A stretch of DNA of 64,000 nt from Muscardinus avellanarius (lineage: Eukaryota; Chordata; Mammalia; Rodentia; Gliridae). The notes below the pieces were generated by a model. It did not search any database. It was given only the letters and a program-made list of their open reading frames with translations, and had not been told where the DNA came from. Below, one piece after another: positions 1-10,080 of this stretch. Numbering within the stretch: the stretch's first letter is position 1; the number at the start of each line of letters is the position of its first letter. The stretch is from the NCBI GenBank assembly GCA_963383645.1, contig OY726576.1:13649659-13713658 (forward strand). Reading direction: 5' to 3'. The position numbers were made by a program, and so were the translations under genes.

Positions 1-249
1 GGCCTTGCCTCACGGCAGGTTCCAATCCAGCCTCACTGACCCCGGCACTGGCCTCACCTTTTGGCAGGCTCCGATCCCGACCTCACTGCCCCGGATACTG
101 GTCTCACCCATCGGCAGGCTCTGATCCTGGCCTTGGAGGCTCCAGCACCGGCCTTGCCTCACAGCAGGCCCTGATCCTGACCTCGCTGGCCCCGGCACCG
201 GCCTCACCCCTTGGCAGGCTCCAATCCCGGCCTCGGAGGCCCCAGCACC
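1..249. repeat. 50-bp minisatellite, five units, cut by the left edge
   Basis: Units start at 1, 50, 100, 150 and 200 with the core GGCAGGCTCC-ATCC-G-CCT. Units 1 and 4, and 2 and 5, resemble each other most, hinting at a 150-bp higher-order period. No open frame of interest. Confidence 0.8.
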
Positions 250-340
250 AGCCTTGCTATCTTGCTGTGCATTGGGTTCTGTTCTCTGCCACTATGAGCA
301 TGTCGTCTACAGATGTTCCCTTTTTTTCTTCCTTTTTTTT

Positions 341-399
341 TGGTGGTACTGGGGTTTCTGGAAACCCTTCCACCTCCAGGCTCTACTCACGGAGACCTG

Positions 400-447
<48 letters not shown>

Positions 448-563
448 TGGAAACAGAGCCTCTCAAGCCAGCAAGGCTGGCCTTGAATCTGTGCAATCCT
501 CCTGTCTCCACCTCCCAAGCGCAGGGATTGCAGGGATTGCAAGTGTGTGCCACCACGCCCGGC
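341..563 (-). repeat. B1-dID SINE, antisense, split by a TA microsatellite
   Basis: Reverse complement of the composite SINE. (TA)n at 401-444 sits where the A-rich linker between head and tail normally lies. Confidence 0.8.
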
Positions 564-564
564 A

Positions 565-655
565 TTCTTCTTCTTCTTCTTCTTCTTCTTCTTCTTCTTC
601 TTCTTCTTCTTCTTCTTCTTCTTCTTCTTCTTTCTTTTTCTTTTTTTTTTTTTTA
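565..655. repeat. (TTC)n microsatellite and poly-T
   Basis: About 22 TTC units followed by a T-rich run. It adjoins the 5' head of the antisense SINE and so probably grew outside it. Confidence 0.9.
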
Positions 656-1317
656 ATATGAGAGAGTAGTACATGTCTTTTGCAAAAGCTGGGACCCCAA
701 ATACCCAGTGGCAATGAATTTGTCCTCCCTCCAAAGGCCGAGGTCCACAGTTTCACTCCAGAGAGCAGGCTTTGCTGTTCCACATGTACCCTGGCCTCCC
801 ACTCTGCGCAGAGGAGCATGGTGGCCATGAGGGCTGATAACTTCTAGAATGCGCAGTGTGGCGGCCCATCACGGCCATGCGGGGCTCCCTCTGAACCCCC
901 CAAACCCTTTTACCACTTAGCATGTTGTCCAGAATTCCCGATCATGTGTGGGAGGAGCAGTCTACTTTTGGGGAGATTTCCTCAAAAGTTCACGGTGGAC
1001 TGGACTGGATCCGTCTGCCCCTCCAAATTCTGGTCACTACCACTGCCGCTGCTGCCACTGCCCTCTCGGTTCTCTCTCGAACACCTTTCCCACAGGGATT
1101 GTTTTCCAGAATTCCTGAGCATGTGCGGCAGTAGTGGTATACCTTTGAGGATATTTCTTTAAAATTATGAGGTAGAATGGATTGAATCTCTGCCTCTACC
1201 AAATGCTGACCACCACTGCCGCTGCCACAGCCATCTCGTTTCTCTTCAGAGCACCCTTTTCACACAGCATGTTGTCCCAAGTTCCCATGGCCATCTTGAC
1301 CCCTCTCCAATATTTTT

Positions 1318-1353
<36 letters not shown>

Positions 1354-1500
1354 AGATAGTATGTGTGGTTTGAAGAAGTTGTGGGATCGAGCACTCAGCA
1401 GAATGAATTTTACCTCCCTTCCAGGAGCAGAGGCCCACAGCCTCACCGTGTAGAGCAGGATCTGCTGTTCTGAGCGCACCACGGGCCCCGGCGCAGCACC
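640..1500. repeat. Local duplications (about 175-bp tandem units; outer T-tract block)
   Basis: Diverged copies begin at 921, about 1097 and 1268 (CATGTTGTCC-AAGTTCC; CCACTGCCGCTGC). In addition 650-800 resembles 1350-1480: a poly-T, then GAATGAATTTGTCCTCC versus GAATGAATTTTACCTCC. The family is not recognised. Confidence 0.6.
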
Positions 1501-1544
1501 CCTCCCGCTCAGCCTCCCACCACCACGCCCGGCTTAATATTTTA

Positions 1545-1737
1545 TTTTGATACTGGGGATTGAACCCAGGGGCATTCTAGCTCTGAGCTATACCCGAGCC
1601 CTTTTGACATTTTTGTTTTGAGACAGGGTCTGGCTAAGTTGCTGAGTCTCTGCATTGCTGAGGCTGATCTTGAACCGCGATCCCCATCTCAGCCTCTTGA
1701 GTACTGGGATTGTAGGCGTGTACCACCAGGCCCGGCT
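1545..1737 (-). repeat. B1-dID SINE, older type, antisense
   Basis: GATACTGGGGATTGAACCCA through ACCACCAGGCCCGGC, with the tail first and the head last. Confidence 0.8.
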
Positions 1738-2039
1738 GGCAGTTTATCTTGTTCATGGCTCCTCTGAGGACTGGACACACAACTAAGGCAAGGGTAATTG
1801 GAGTTTTCCTGGGGGACTTGAGCAGGGGCTGTGGAGAGAAGCTCTCTCTCTTCTAGCTTCAAGAAAGGCTTGATCCAGGTGCTGAGGGCCCAGTCACCCT
1901 AGCTTTCCTGGTCTTCAGTGCTCGGTCCCTCTGGCTCCTCCTAGTGGACTGTCCGAGCAGCGCTCCTCTTGTGTAGTCAGTGGGGCAGGGGTCAATCCAC
2001 TCACCCTGATGGCCCGAGAAGACCAGAGGGACATCAGTG
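1738..2039. other. Unique sequence, no gene seen
   Basis: About 300 nt without repeats or a convincing open frame. Confidence 0.5.
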
Positions 2040-2077
2040 TATTTTTTTTCTTTTAACTAAAAGAAAAATAAATTTCT

Positions 2078-2730
2078 TTTGGTACTGGGGATCGAACCTA
2101 GGGGCATTCTACCTCTGAGCTGCAGCCCTTTTAATTTTTTATTTTAAAAAAGGGTCTCACCTAAACTGGGTGTGGTGGCACACACTTGTAAGCCCAGCAT
2201 TTGGGAGGCTGAGACAGGAGGATCAAGGTTCTAGGACAGCCTCAGCTTCTTAGTGAGGCCCTTTGCAACCTCAGTGAGACCCTGATTCAAAATAAAGAAT
2301 AAAAAATAGGGCTGGGGGTGTAGCAGAGTTAGAATGCCCCTGGGTTCCATCTTCCATCCCCAGCACAGCAAAAATAAATAAATACATACATAAATTTTAT
2401 TTTTATTTATTATTTATTATTTTTATTTTTGGTGGTACTGGGGCTCCTGGAAGCCCTTCTATCTCCGGGCTACACTCCCAGACCTATTTTATACTTTTTT
2501 ATTTTTGGAAACATGGTCTTTTAAGCCAGCGCGGCTGGCTTTGAACCTGCACGATCCTCCTGTCTCTGCCTCCCAAGCGCGGGGATGACAAGCGTGCGCC
2601 ACCACGGCCGGCATAAATAAATTTTTTAAAAACGATTTTACTGAGTTGCTGAGGCCAGCCATGTACCTATGATCCTCCTGTCTCAGACTTCCAAGTACTG
2701 GGATTCCAGGCGTGCGTCACCACTCCCAGC
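2078..2730 (-). repeat. Nested SINE block: old antisense element holding a sense and a young antisense SINE
   Basis: The outer antisense B1-dID begins at 2078 and ends near 2730. Inside it lie a sense copy (2164-2375) and a young A-type antisense copy (about 2425-2613). Confidence 0.7.
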
Positions 2731-2739
2731 AAGAGTGAA

Positions 2740-3060
2740 TTAATTTTGGAAACTCAACCCGCACTCCTTTCTAATAACTTTATTATTTTTATTATAACAA
2801 TTCTATTTTAAATTTCCAAGAATTATTTCTCACTTCCTTTGCGTCGCTGCCTCTTTTTGTGTTATGAATGCCAATAGCGTTGGAAGCGTTTTAGATATAA
2901 TGCTTTCCTGTTCCCTGAATTATCCGTTTCTCTGGGATCGGCTTGTTCACTTTGTGTTTAGTTTATTGAACAAGCAGTGAAGTTGGATAGCTTAGAGCCC
3001 AATTCAGGAAATGGGCTGTGTGCATTCAGACGCCGCCCTTGGTCTAGATCTGGCTCAGTG
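2740..3060. other. AT-rich unique sequence, no gene seen
   Basis: Low-GC stretch with no repeat recognised and no supported open frame. Confidence 0.5.
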
Positions 3061-3156
3061 AAATTTTTTTTTTTTTTTTCGGTACCAGGGATGGAACCCA
3101 GGGGCATTGTGCCTCTGAGCTACACCCCACCCCTATTTTTTAGTCTTTTTATTTTT

Positions 3157-3368
3157 TATTTTTATTTATTTATTTATTTATTTTGGTGGTACTGGGGTTC
3201 CTGGAAGCCCTTCTACCTCCGGGCTACACTCCCAGACCTATTTTTACATTTTATATTTGGAAACAGGGTCTCCTAAGCCAGCGCGCGCGGCTGGCTTCGA
3301 ACCTGCGCGATCCTCCTGTTTCTGCCTCCCAAGCGCGGGGATTACAAGCGTGCGCCACCACGCCCAGC
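3157..3368 (-). repeat. Young A-type B1-dID SINE with perfect target duplication
   Basis: TAGTCTTTTTATTTTT occurs at 3141-3156 and 3369-3384. The host is an older B-type antisense SINE (3078-3431), so A-type copies inserted after B-type ones. Confidence 0.88.
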
Positions 3369-3433
3369 TAGTCTTTTTATTTTTGAAACAGGGTCTCCTG
3401 AATGTTAGGATTACAAGTGTGTACCTGGCTTCT

Positions 3434-3541
3434 CCTCCTCCTCCTCCTCCTCCTCCTCCTCCTCCTCCTCCTCCTCCTCCTCCTCTTCTTCTTCTTCTTC
3501 TTCTTCTTCTTCTTCTTCTTCTTCTTCTTCTTCTTCTTCTT
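3434..3541. repeat. (TCC)n(TTC)n compound microsatellite
   Basis: About 17 TCC units followed by about 19 TTC units, pure pyrimidine on this strand. Confidence 0.92.
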
Positions 3542-3544
3542 TCT

Positions 3545-4480
3545 TCTTTTTGGATACTAGAGATTCTACCTCCGAGCTACAACCCCAACTCTATTTTTTA
3601 CTTACATTTTGAAATAGAGTTTCGCTAGGTTGATAAGAGTCTCACTCCTTGCTGGGGCTGTTTTCAAACCTGTGACCCTCCTGTCTCAGCCTCCCAAGTA
3701 CTAGGATTACAAGCGTGTCCACCATGCCCGATGCCTTTCTTTCTTTTTTTGGAATACTGAGAATTGAACCCAGGGCGCTCTACTACTGAGCTACCCGCCC
3801 ATCAACCCTTTTTATTTTTTATTTTAAGACAGGATCTGGCCGCAGACTGGCCTCGAACTTGCCTCCTGCCTCAGCCTCCCGAGTAGCTGGGATTGATTAC
3901 CTGCCTGGCTGTCCTGCATTTCTTTCCTTTTTCTTTTTGGTGCTGGGCATTCTACCTCTGAGCGATACCTCTAGCTCTTTTTAGTTTTTAGAATTTTTTG
4001 TTTGTCTTGAAATAGTGTTTAGCAAGGCCGCTGAGAGCCTTGCTAAATTGCTGAGGCTGGCCTTAAACCTGCGATCCTTGCGCCAGCCATGATGGTGCAC
4101 GTTTGTAATCCCCGAGCTTGGGAGGCAGACATGCAGGTTCAAAACCAGCCTCTCTGGCTTAAGAGACCCTGTTTCCAAATAAAAAGATATAAAAGTAGGT
4201 CTGGGAGTGTAGCCCGGAGGTTCCATCCCCAGTACTACCAAAAAACAAACAGAAAACCTGCAGGCCTCCTGTCCTGGCCTCCCAAGTACTGGGATTACAG
4301 GTGTGCGCTACCACACCTGGCTCCATCATTTCTTTTTTTCTGGTACTGGAGATCGAATCCAGAGGCATTCTACCTTTAAGTTATACCCTCAGCATGATTT
4401 TTATTTATTATTTGGAAACAGACTGGTTTTGAACCTGTGATCCTCCTGTCTCAGCCTCCCAAGTACTCCCAAGTACGCCG
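3545..4480 (-). repeat. Cluster of B1-dID SINEs
   Basis: Antisense copies at about 3552-3733, 3750-3910, 3926-4321 and 4335-4480. A sense A-type copy (4087-4240) lies inside the third. Confidence 0.7.
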
Positions 4481-4577
4481 GCCCATTCATTTCTTAATCC
4501 TTCTCTTTGGGTTGGTTTTTCTCGGCCGCCTGGGACTCTCTGGTGACAATTAATTCGCCTTTTTTTTTTTTTTTTTT

Positions 4578-4778
4578 GGTGGTACTGGGAGTGGAACCCA
4601 GGGGCTTTCTACCTCTGGGCTATACTCCTAGACCTATTTTCTATTTTATTTGGAAACAGGGTCTCACTAAGTTGCTGAGAGCCTCACTCAGTAGCTGAGG
4701 CTGGCTTTGAACCTGTGCGATCCTCCTGTCTCAGCCTCCCAAGCGCGGGGATTACAAGCGTGCACCACCACGCCCGGC
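4578..4778 (-). repeat. B1-dID SINE, C-type, antisense
   Basis: The motif GTGGAACCCAGGGGCTTTCT marks this third form. GACAATT-ATTCGCCTT before and GACAATTCGCCTT after look like a slightly altered target duplication. Confidence 0.78.
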
Positions 4779-5104
4779 GACAATTCGCCTTTCTGAACAA
4801 AGGGCAGGGCTGGCTCATAGGGCTCCCTAGGCCTCCTTCAGCCCATGGGCTGTGGTTCCTCTGCCCCCTTTGTCTCATGGGGGCCTTTCTTCCCATCTCC
4901 TAAGACAAAACCCAAATCCTTACGTGGGGGTGCTGCCCACCCACCCGGCTGGTCCCAGCCCTTCTGTTAGGGAGGCCTTCCGCTGGGAAGGATGGAGGGA
5001 GAGCCCAAGAGTGGTCGACACAGTTCCCGGACCACCAAGGTGATCTGAAAGTCAGCGGGGCTGTGAGCGTGTGTGCGCGCGCGCGTGTGTGTGCACCGCG
5101 TGTT

Positions 5105-5451
5105 CTTGGTACTGGAGAATGAACCTGGGGCATTCCAACTCCAAGCTATACCCCCAGCCTATTAATTAATTAATTGATTGATTGTGGTACCCAGGGTCAT
5201 TCTACCCCTGAGCTACACCCCCCAGCCCTATTTTTTATTCTTTATTTTGAAACAGGGTCTCACTAAATTGCAGAGGGCTTCACCATAAATTACTGAGACC
5301 GGAGCTGGCTTGGTGGCACACACTTGTGGCCAGCCTCAGCTACTACTTAGCGAGGCCCTTTGAACTCATTGAGACCTTGTTTCAAAATAAAGAATAAAAA
5401 ATAGGGCTGAGGATGTAGCTTGGAGATAGAATGCCCCTGGGTTCCATCCCC

Positions 5452-5488
<37 letters not shown>

Positions 5489-5710
5489 TTAGAGGCTGGC
5501 CACGAACTTGGAATCTTCCTGTCTCAGCCACTCACACTCTGGGATTTCAAGTGTGCACCACCACACTGATTTTAATTTTTTGTGTTTGAAATGGTGTCTC
5601 TAGATTCCTGAGGGTCTTACTACATTGCAGAGGCTGTTCTTCAACCTGTGATCCTCCCATCTCATCCTCCCCAGTGCTAGGATTACAGGTGTGCACCACC
5701 ATGGCCAGCT
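5105..5710. repeat. SINE fragments and (CA)n
   Basis: Antisense ID-type tails near 5105-5155 and 5185-5235, a truncated sense copy 5309-5455 ending in (CA)n (5456-5486), then antisense head remnants to 5710. Confidence 0.65.
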
Positions 5711-5737
5711 GCACTTTCTGTGTTGTTATAATCCGCA

Positions 5738-5815
5738 GTGCTGGGGTTTGAGCCCAGGGCCTCACGGAGGAGGCAAAACAAAAGTCGGCCCTACCCTACC
5801 ACTGAGCCCACCCTG
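5738..5815 (-). repeat. Old ID-like element, antisense
   Basis: GTGCTGGGGTTTGAGCCCAG ... CCACTGAGC keeps both ends of a tRNA-Ala-like sequence with a longer middle than the dID tail. Confidence 0.5.
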
Positions 5816-6820
5816 GCCCTGGCGTGGTGGTGGTTTAAACGTTCCCTGCTCCATAGCTCTTCGCAGATGGCACCCTGGGGCCTGCAAGTGCCCACACCGC
5901 TGCCCACACCCTCGTGGGAAGGATGGAGGGAGACAGGACCCACACGGCGGTTGTTTTATTTCCTATGAGGCTGCCTGCTCTCTGAGTCTCTGGCCCCCAA
6001 GCCACAGAGGGTCACCTCCCAGACCTTGTGTCTGTATCACAGGAGAACCCCAGATCCCTCAACGCTCAGGAGCAGAAACCCGGGAGTCCACGCTGCATGA
6101 ATGGGGACCGCGCGGCTCAGGACGGGCCTGGGAGGCGGCTCAGGAGTGAGTCTGATCCTCGCGTCCCAGCCCCCTAAATACTGGGATTCCAGGCAGGCGC
6201 CACCACCACGTGGGGCTCTGACCAAAGGTAGCTAAATAGCCACCACAAAGTTCCCAGCGGCCCTAACAACAGCCCGACACTCCGCTGGTGGCAGGTCGGC
6301 TGTCGTGGGCAGCGCCCAGCGGGGCTTTGTCCCGGGCTAGAGCTTTGCTTCTAGTCCTCTCCGAGCGTTTCTCGTTCTCTCTGGGCCAGCGGATTAGCTG
6401 GAGTCGGCCCTTTGCATGGCGGCAGTAGAGATACACATGTGAAGGCCGCGTGAAGCATTCCATGGCCCTGCCTGTGTCTCGTCCACGCGATCCACTGGCC
6501 GGCCGGGCTGCCTGGCTCAGACCGAAGTCAAGGGCAAGGGAAAGATGCTTCCTCCACCGCACGTCCACACAGGCTGAAGGGCTGGTGCTGACACGCCTCG
6601 GCCCACCAGCTGCCGAGGAAGGAACCCTCCGGGTTTTGTTCCTAGGAGGAAATGGCCCCACTCAGGAGGAGCTGTAGGGGCCATGGGGAGGGACAGGGTG
6701 ATGGAGAACTGACCCTCTGGGCCTGAGGACTTCAGGGTAAGTTGTCACCAGACACCTGCCTTGGGCCACTGTGGGCCACTGTGGCCAGATATCCGGGACC
6801 CACTCTGATTTAGGGTTTCA
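5816..6820. other. Unique, partly CpG-containing sequence, no gene seen
   Basis: 6245-6640 carries more CpG than its surroundings. Open frames here are short, lack splice support and are not recognised. Confidence 0.45.
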
Positions 6821-7020
6821 TCTCCTATGTTATTTGTTTGTTTACTTATTGTGATACTGGGGATTGGACCCATGGCCGTTCTACCTCTGAGCTACACTCT
6901 CAGCCCTATTTTATTTCTGTCTCTCTCTCTCTGTTTTTGGCAGCACTGGGGATTGAACCCAGGGGCATCGTACACCCAATCGTATACCCCCAGCCCTATT
7001 TTTTTATAGCCCTTTTTTTT

Positions 7021-7202
7021 TTTGTGGTACTGGGGTTCCTGGAAGCCCTTCTACCTCCGGGCTACACTCCCAGACCTATTTTTTACTTTTTATTTGGAAA
7101 CAGGGTCTCTTAAAGCCAGCGCGGCTGGCTTCGAACCTGCACAATCCTCCTGTCTCTGCCTCCCAAATGCAGGGATTACAAGCGTGCGCCACCACGCCCG
7201 GC
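7021..7202 (-). repeat. A-type B1-dID SINE, left arm of an inverted pair
   Basis: TACTGGGGTTCCTGGAAGCC through CACGCCCGGC, nearly identical to other A-type copies. It is separated by 30 nt from the sense copy at 7233. Confidence 0.88.
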
Positions 7203-7232
7203 TATTTTTTAGCCTTTTAAAAAGTGTTTGTT

Positions 7233-7420
7233 GCCGGGCGTGGTGGCGCACGCTTGTAATCCCCGCGCTTGGGAGGCAGAAACAGGAGGATCACGCAGGT
7301 TCGAAGCCAGCCGCGCGCGCTGGCTTAGGAGACCCTGTTTCCAAATAAAAATGTAAAAATAGGTCTGGGAGTGTAGCCCGGAGGTAGAAGGGCTTCCAGA
7401 AACCCCAGTACCACCACAAA
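7233..7420 (+). repeat. A-type B1-dID SINE, sense
   Basis: Starts GCCGGGCGTGGTGGCGCACG and ends CCCCAGTACCACC plus an A-rich tail. Flanked by AAAAAGTGTTTG on both sides (7219-7230; 7445-7456). Confidence 0.9.
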
Positions 7421-7457
7421 AAAAAAATAAAAATAAAAATAAATAAAAAGTGTTTGC

Positions 7458-7645
7458 AACCGGGCGTGGTGGCGCACGCTTGTAATCCCCGCGCTTGGGA
7501 GGCAGAGACAGGAGGATCGCGCAGGTTTGAAGCTAGCCGCACACGCTGGTTTAGGAGACCCTGTTTTCAAATCAAAATGTAAAAATAGGTCTGGGAGTGT
7601 AGCCCGAAGGTAGAAGGACTTCCAGGAACCCCAGTGCCACCAAAA

Positions 7646-7684
<39 letters not shown>

Positions 7685-7688
7685 ATTA
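7458..7688 (+). repeat. A-type B1-dID SINE, sense, with (AAAT)n tail
   Basis: A second direct copy, followed by about nine AAAT units. AAAAAGTGTTTGCAAC occurs on both sides (7445-7460 and 7688-7703), the third appearance of the same target sequence. Confidence 0.88.
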
Positions 7689-8083
7689 AAAAGTGTTTGC
7701 AACAGATTCTCACTGAGTTGTAGAGGGCCTCGCTAAGTAGCTGAGGCTGTCTGTGAAACATGATCTTCCAGTCTCAGCCTCTCGAAGGCTGGGATTACAA
7801 GCATGCACCACCTCGCCTGGCTTATTTTATTTCATATTTGGGAACAGGGTCTTGATAAGTTACTGAGAGCCTCACTAAATCACTGAAGATGGCCTCAAAC
7901 CTGCAATCCTCCTGTTTGGGCCTCCCAGCTACTGGGGTTACAGATGTGTGCCATGACACCTGGCACCTCCTTCAATTAAATTAATTAATTAATTAATTAA
8001 AAATTTTTGGCAGTACTAAGGATTGAACCCAGGGGCGATCTACCTCCAGGCTACACTCTTTTTATTTTTATTTTATTTTTTAC

Positions 8084-8422
8084 TTTTTGGTGGTTCTGGG
8101 GTTCCTGGAAACCCTTCTCCGGGCTATACTCCCAGACTTATTTTATATTTTTATTTGGAAACAGGGTCTCTTAAGCCACCGCAGCTGGCTTCGAACCTGT
8201 GAGATCTTCCTGTCTCCACTTCCCAAGCGCGAGGATTACAAGCGTGTGCCACCACGCCCAGCTTATTTTTAAAAAACATATCTTGCCTGACTGGCTTAAG
8301 AGACCCTGTTTCCAAATTTTAAAAAAGTATAAAATAGGTCTGGGAGCGTAGCCCGGAGGTAGAAGGGTTTCCACGAACCCCAGTACCACATGCACACAAC
8401 AACAACAACAACAACAACAACA
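8084..8422. repeat. Antisense and 5'-truncated sense A-type SINEs, (CAA)n
   Basis: Antisense 8084-8262, then a sense copy lacking its head (8288-8392) and a (CAA)n tail to 8422. Confidence 0.75.
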
Positions 8423-8466
8423 ATAAAAAACAAAAAACAAAACAAAACACCACAGGATCTTGCTGG

Positions 8467-8675
8467 TCCGGGATAGTGGCACACAGTTGTAATTTCAGCA
8501 TTTGGAAGACTGAGACAGGAGGGTCATGGTTTGAGGACAGCCTCAGCTACTTAGTGAGGCCCTTTGCAACTTAGTAAGACTCTGTTTCAAAATAAAGAAT
8601 AAAAAATAGGGCTAGAGGTGTAGCTTGGAGGTAGAATGCCTCTGGTTTCCATTCCCAGTACCACAAAAGAAGAAG
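8467..8675 (+). repeat. B1-dID SINE, B-type, sense
   Basis: TCCGGGATAGTGGCACACAG through CCCAGTACCACAAAAG. Confidence 0.82.
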
Positions 8676-8699
8676 AAGAAGAAAAAAAAAAACCCAAAA

Positions 8700-8827
8700 C
8701 CAACCAAACAAAGGATCTTGCTAGATTGCTGAGAGTATCACTAAATTGCTGAGTCTGGTCTCAAACCTGGGATCCTCCTGTCTCAGATTCCCAAGTACTG
8801 GGATTACAGGCATGTGCCACCGTGTCT

Positions 8828-8897
<70 letters not shown>

Positions 8898-9004
8898 TTG
8901 AAGCAGGTCTTGCTAAGTTTCTGAGGCTGGCCTTGAACCTAACCTGTGAGTCTCCGGTCTCCCAAGTATTGGAAACTACAGGCATGAAACACCATGCCCG
9001 GCAT
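8700..9004 (-). repeat. Antisense SINEs around a (TA)n run
   Basis: Head remnant to 8826, (TA)n 8831-8880, poly-T, then a second antisense head to about 9002. Confidence 0.7.
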
Positions 9005-9550
9005 CTCCTTTGGGATCTGTACCTGTAAGTTTGCCCCCAGCATCCAGCATCCAGGTGTCTGATCTTCTATGGCCTCACTTCCCACCAAGACAGACGACAG
9101 ACAGACAGACAGACAGACAGGGGCTCAGCTGAATAAAATTTGAGTTGAGACATTTAAGTTGCGGAGGTCCTCACTAAATTGCTGAGGTTGGCCGTGAACC
9201 TGTGGTCCTCCTGTCTCAGCCTCCCACACACAAGGCTTACAGACAGACGTGTTCCACCATGATGGACTGATGTTACGGAATTTGCCCAAGGCAAATAGCG
9301 GGTGGCCCTAAAAAAAAAAAAAAAAAAAAATAGCAGGCCTTTACAAAATGGGCTTCAGTGTCGAGACAGTAGCTCAGCTGGGGTGGGCCTTTCCTCTTCT
9401 GCCTCAAAGTGGGGACGAGGGTGTCAGACTGAGGGAAAGAGAGGAATCTGCCTGAGGAGTGTCCCGGATATCCCTGTGTCTTCATCTGCTAGCACCTGCT
9501 TCCTGGGAGGCTCTTTGAGTCCCAGATGGCGTTAGGTACAGGGAGGCTCC
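9005..9550. other. Mostly unique sequence with short repeats
   Basis: Holds (GACA)n at 9091-9120, an antisense SINE-head remnant near 9170-9250 and a 20-nt A run near 9311. No gene is supported. Confidence 0.45.
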
Positions 9551-9556
9551 TTGAGC

Positions 9557-9751
9557 CGGGCTTGGTGGCGCGCACTTGGAATCCCAGTATTCGGGAGACT
9601 GAGACTGGAGGATCACGGTTTGTGGACAGCCTCGCGAGGCCCTTCGCAACTCAGCGAGACCCTGTTTCAAAAATAAAAAAGACTAAGAAAATAGGGCTGG
9701 AGGTGTAGCTCGGAGGTACAGTGCCCCTGGGTTCCATCCCTAGTACCCCCC
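9557..9751 (+). repeat. B1-dID SINE, B-type, sense
   Basis: GCCGGGCTTGGTGGCGCGCA through TTCCATCCCTAGTACC. Confidence 0.83.
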
Positions 9752-9868
9752 ACACACATGGAGGCTCCCCAAAGGCGTGGGGGGGTAGAGGCATTGGCGT
9801 GGGTCTCCTGCTGTTCCCCAGGCTGGGCTCCCCACCTTTTCAGTCATCAGAGAAGGACAGAGTGCTGA

Positions 9869-10080
9869 GCCCGGCATGGTGGTGCACACCTGTAATCCCA
9901 GTATTTGGGAGGCTGAGATAGGGGGATCCCCGGTTTGAGGCTAGCCTTTGCAGCCTAGACCCTGTTTAAAAAATAATCAAAGGCCCTGTGGGTATAGCTT
10001 AGAAGTACAATGCCCCTGAGTTCAATCCCCAGTAAAAACAAAAACAAAAAACAAACAAACAAACAAAAACACAAAAAAAG
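9869..10080 (+). repeat. B1-dID SINE, sense, with A-rich tail
   Basis: Head GCCCGGCATGGTGGTGCACA; tail GGGTATAGCTTAGAAGTACA then AAACAAACAAAC repeats. Confidence 0.8.

Noticed and set aside
1..249. CRISPR-like spaced repeats
   Set aside because: Whole 50-bp units are related, with no unique spacers, and the genome is mammalian.
401..444. Poly-(Ile-Tyr) frames
   Set aside because: Translation of a TA microsatellite.
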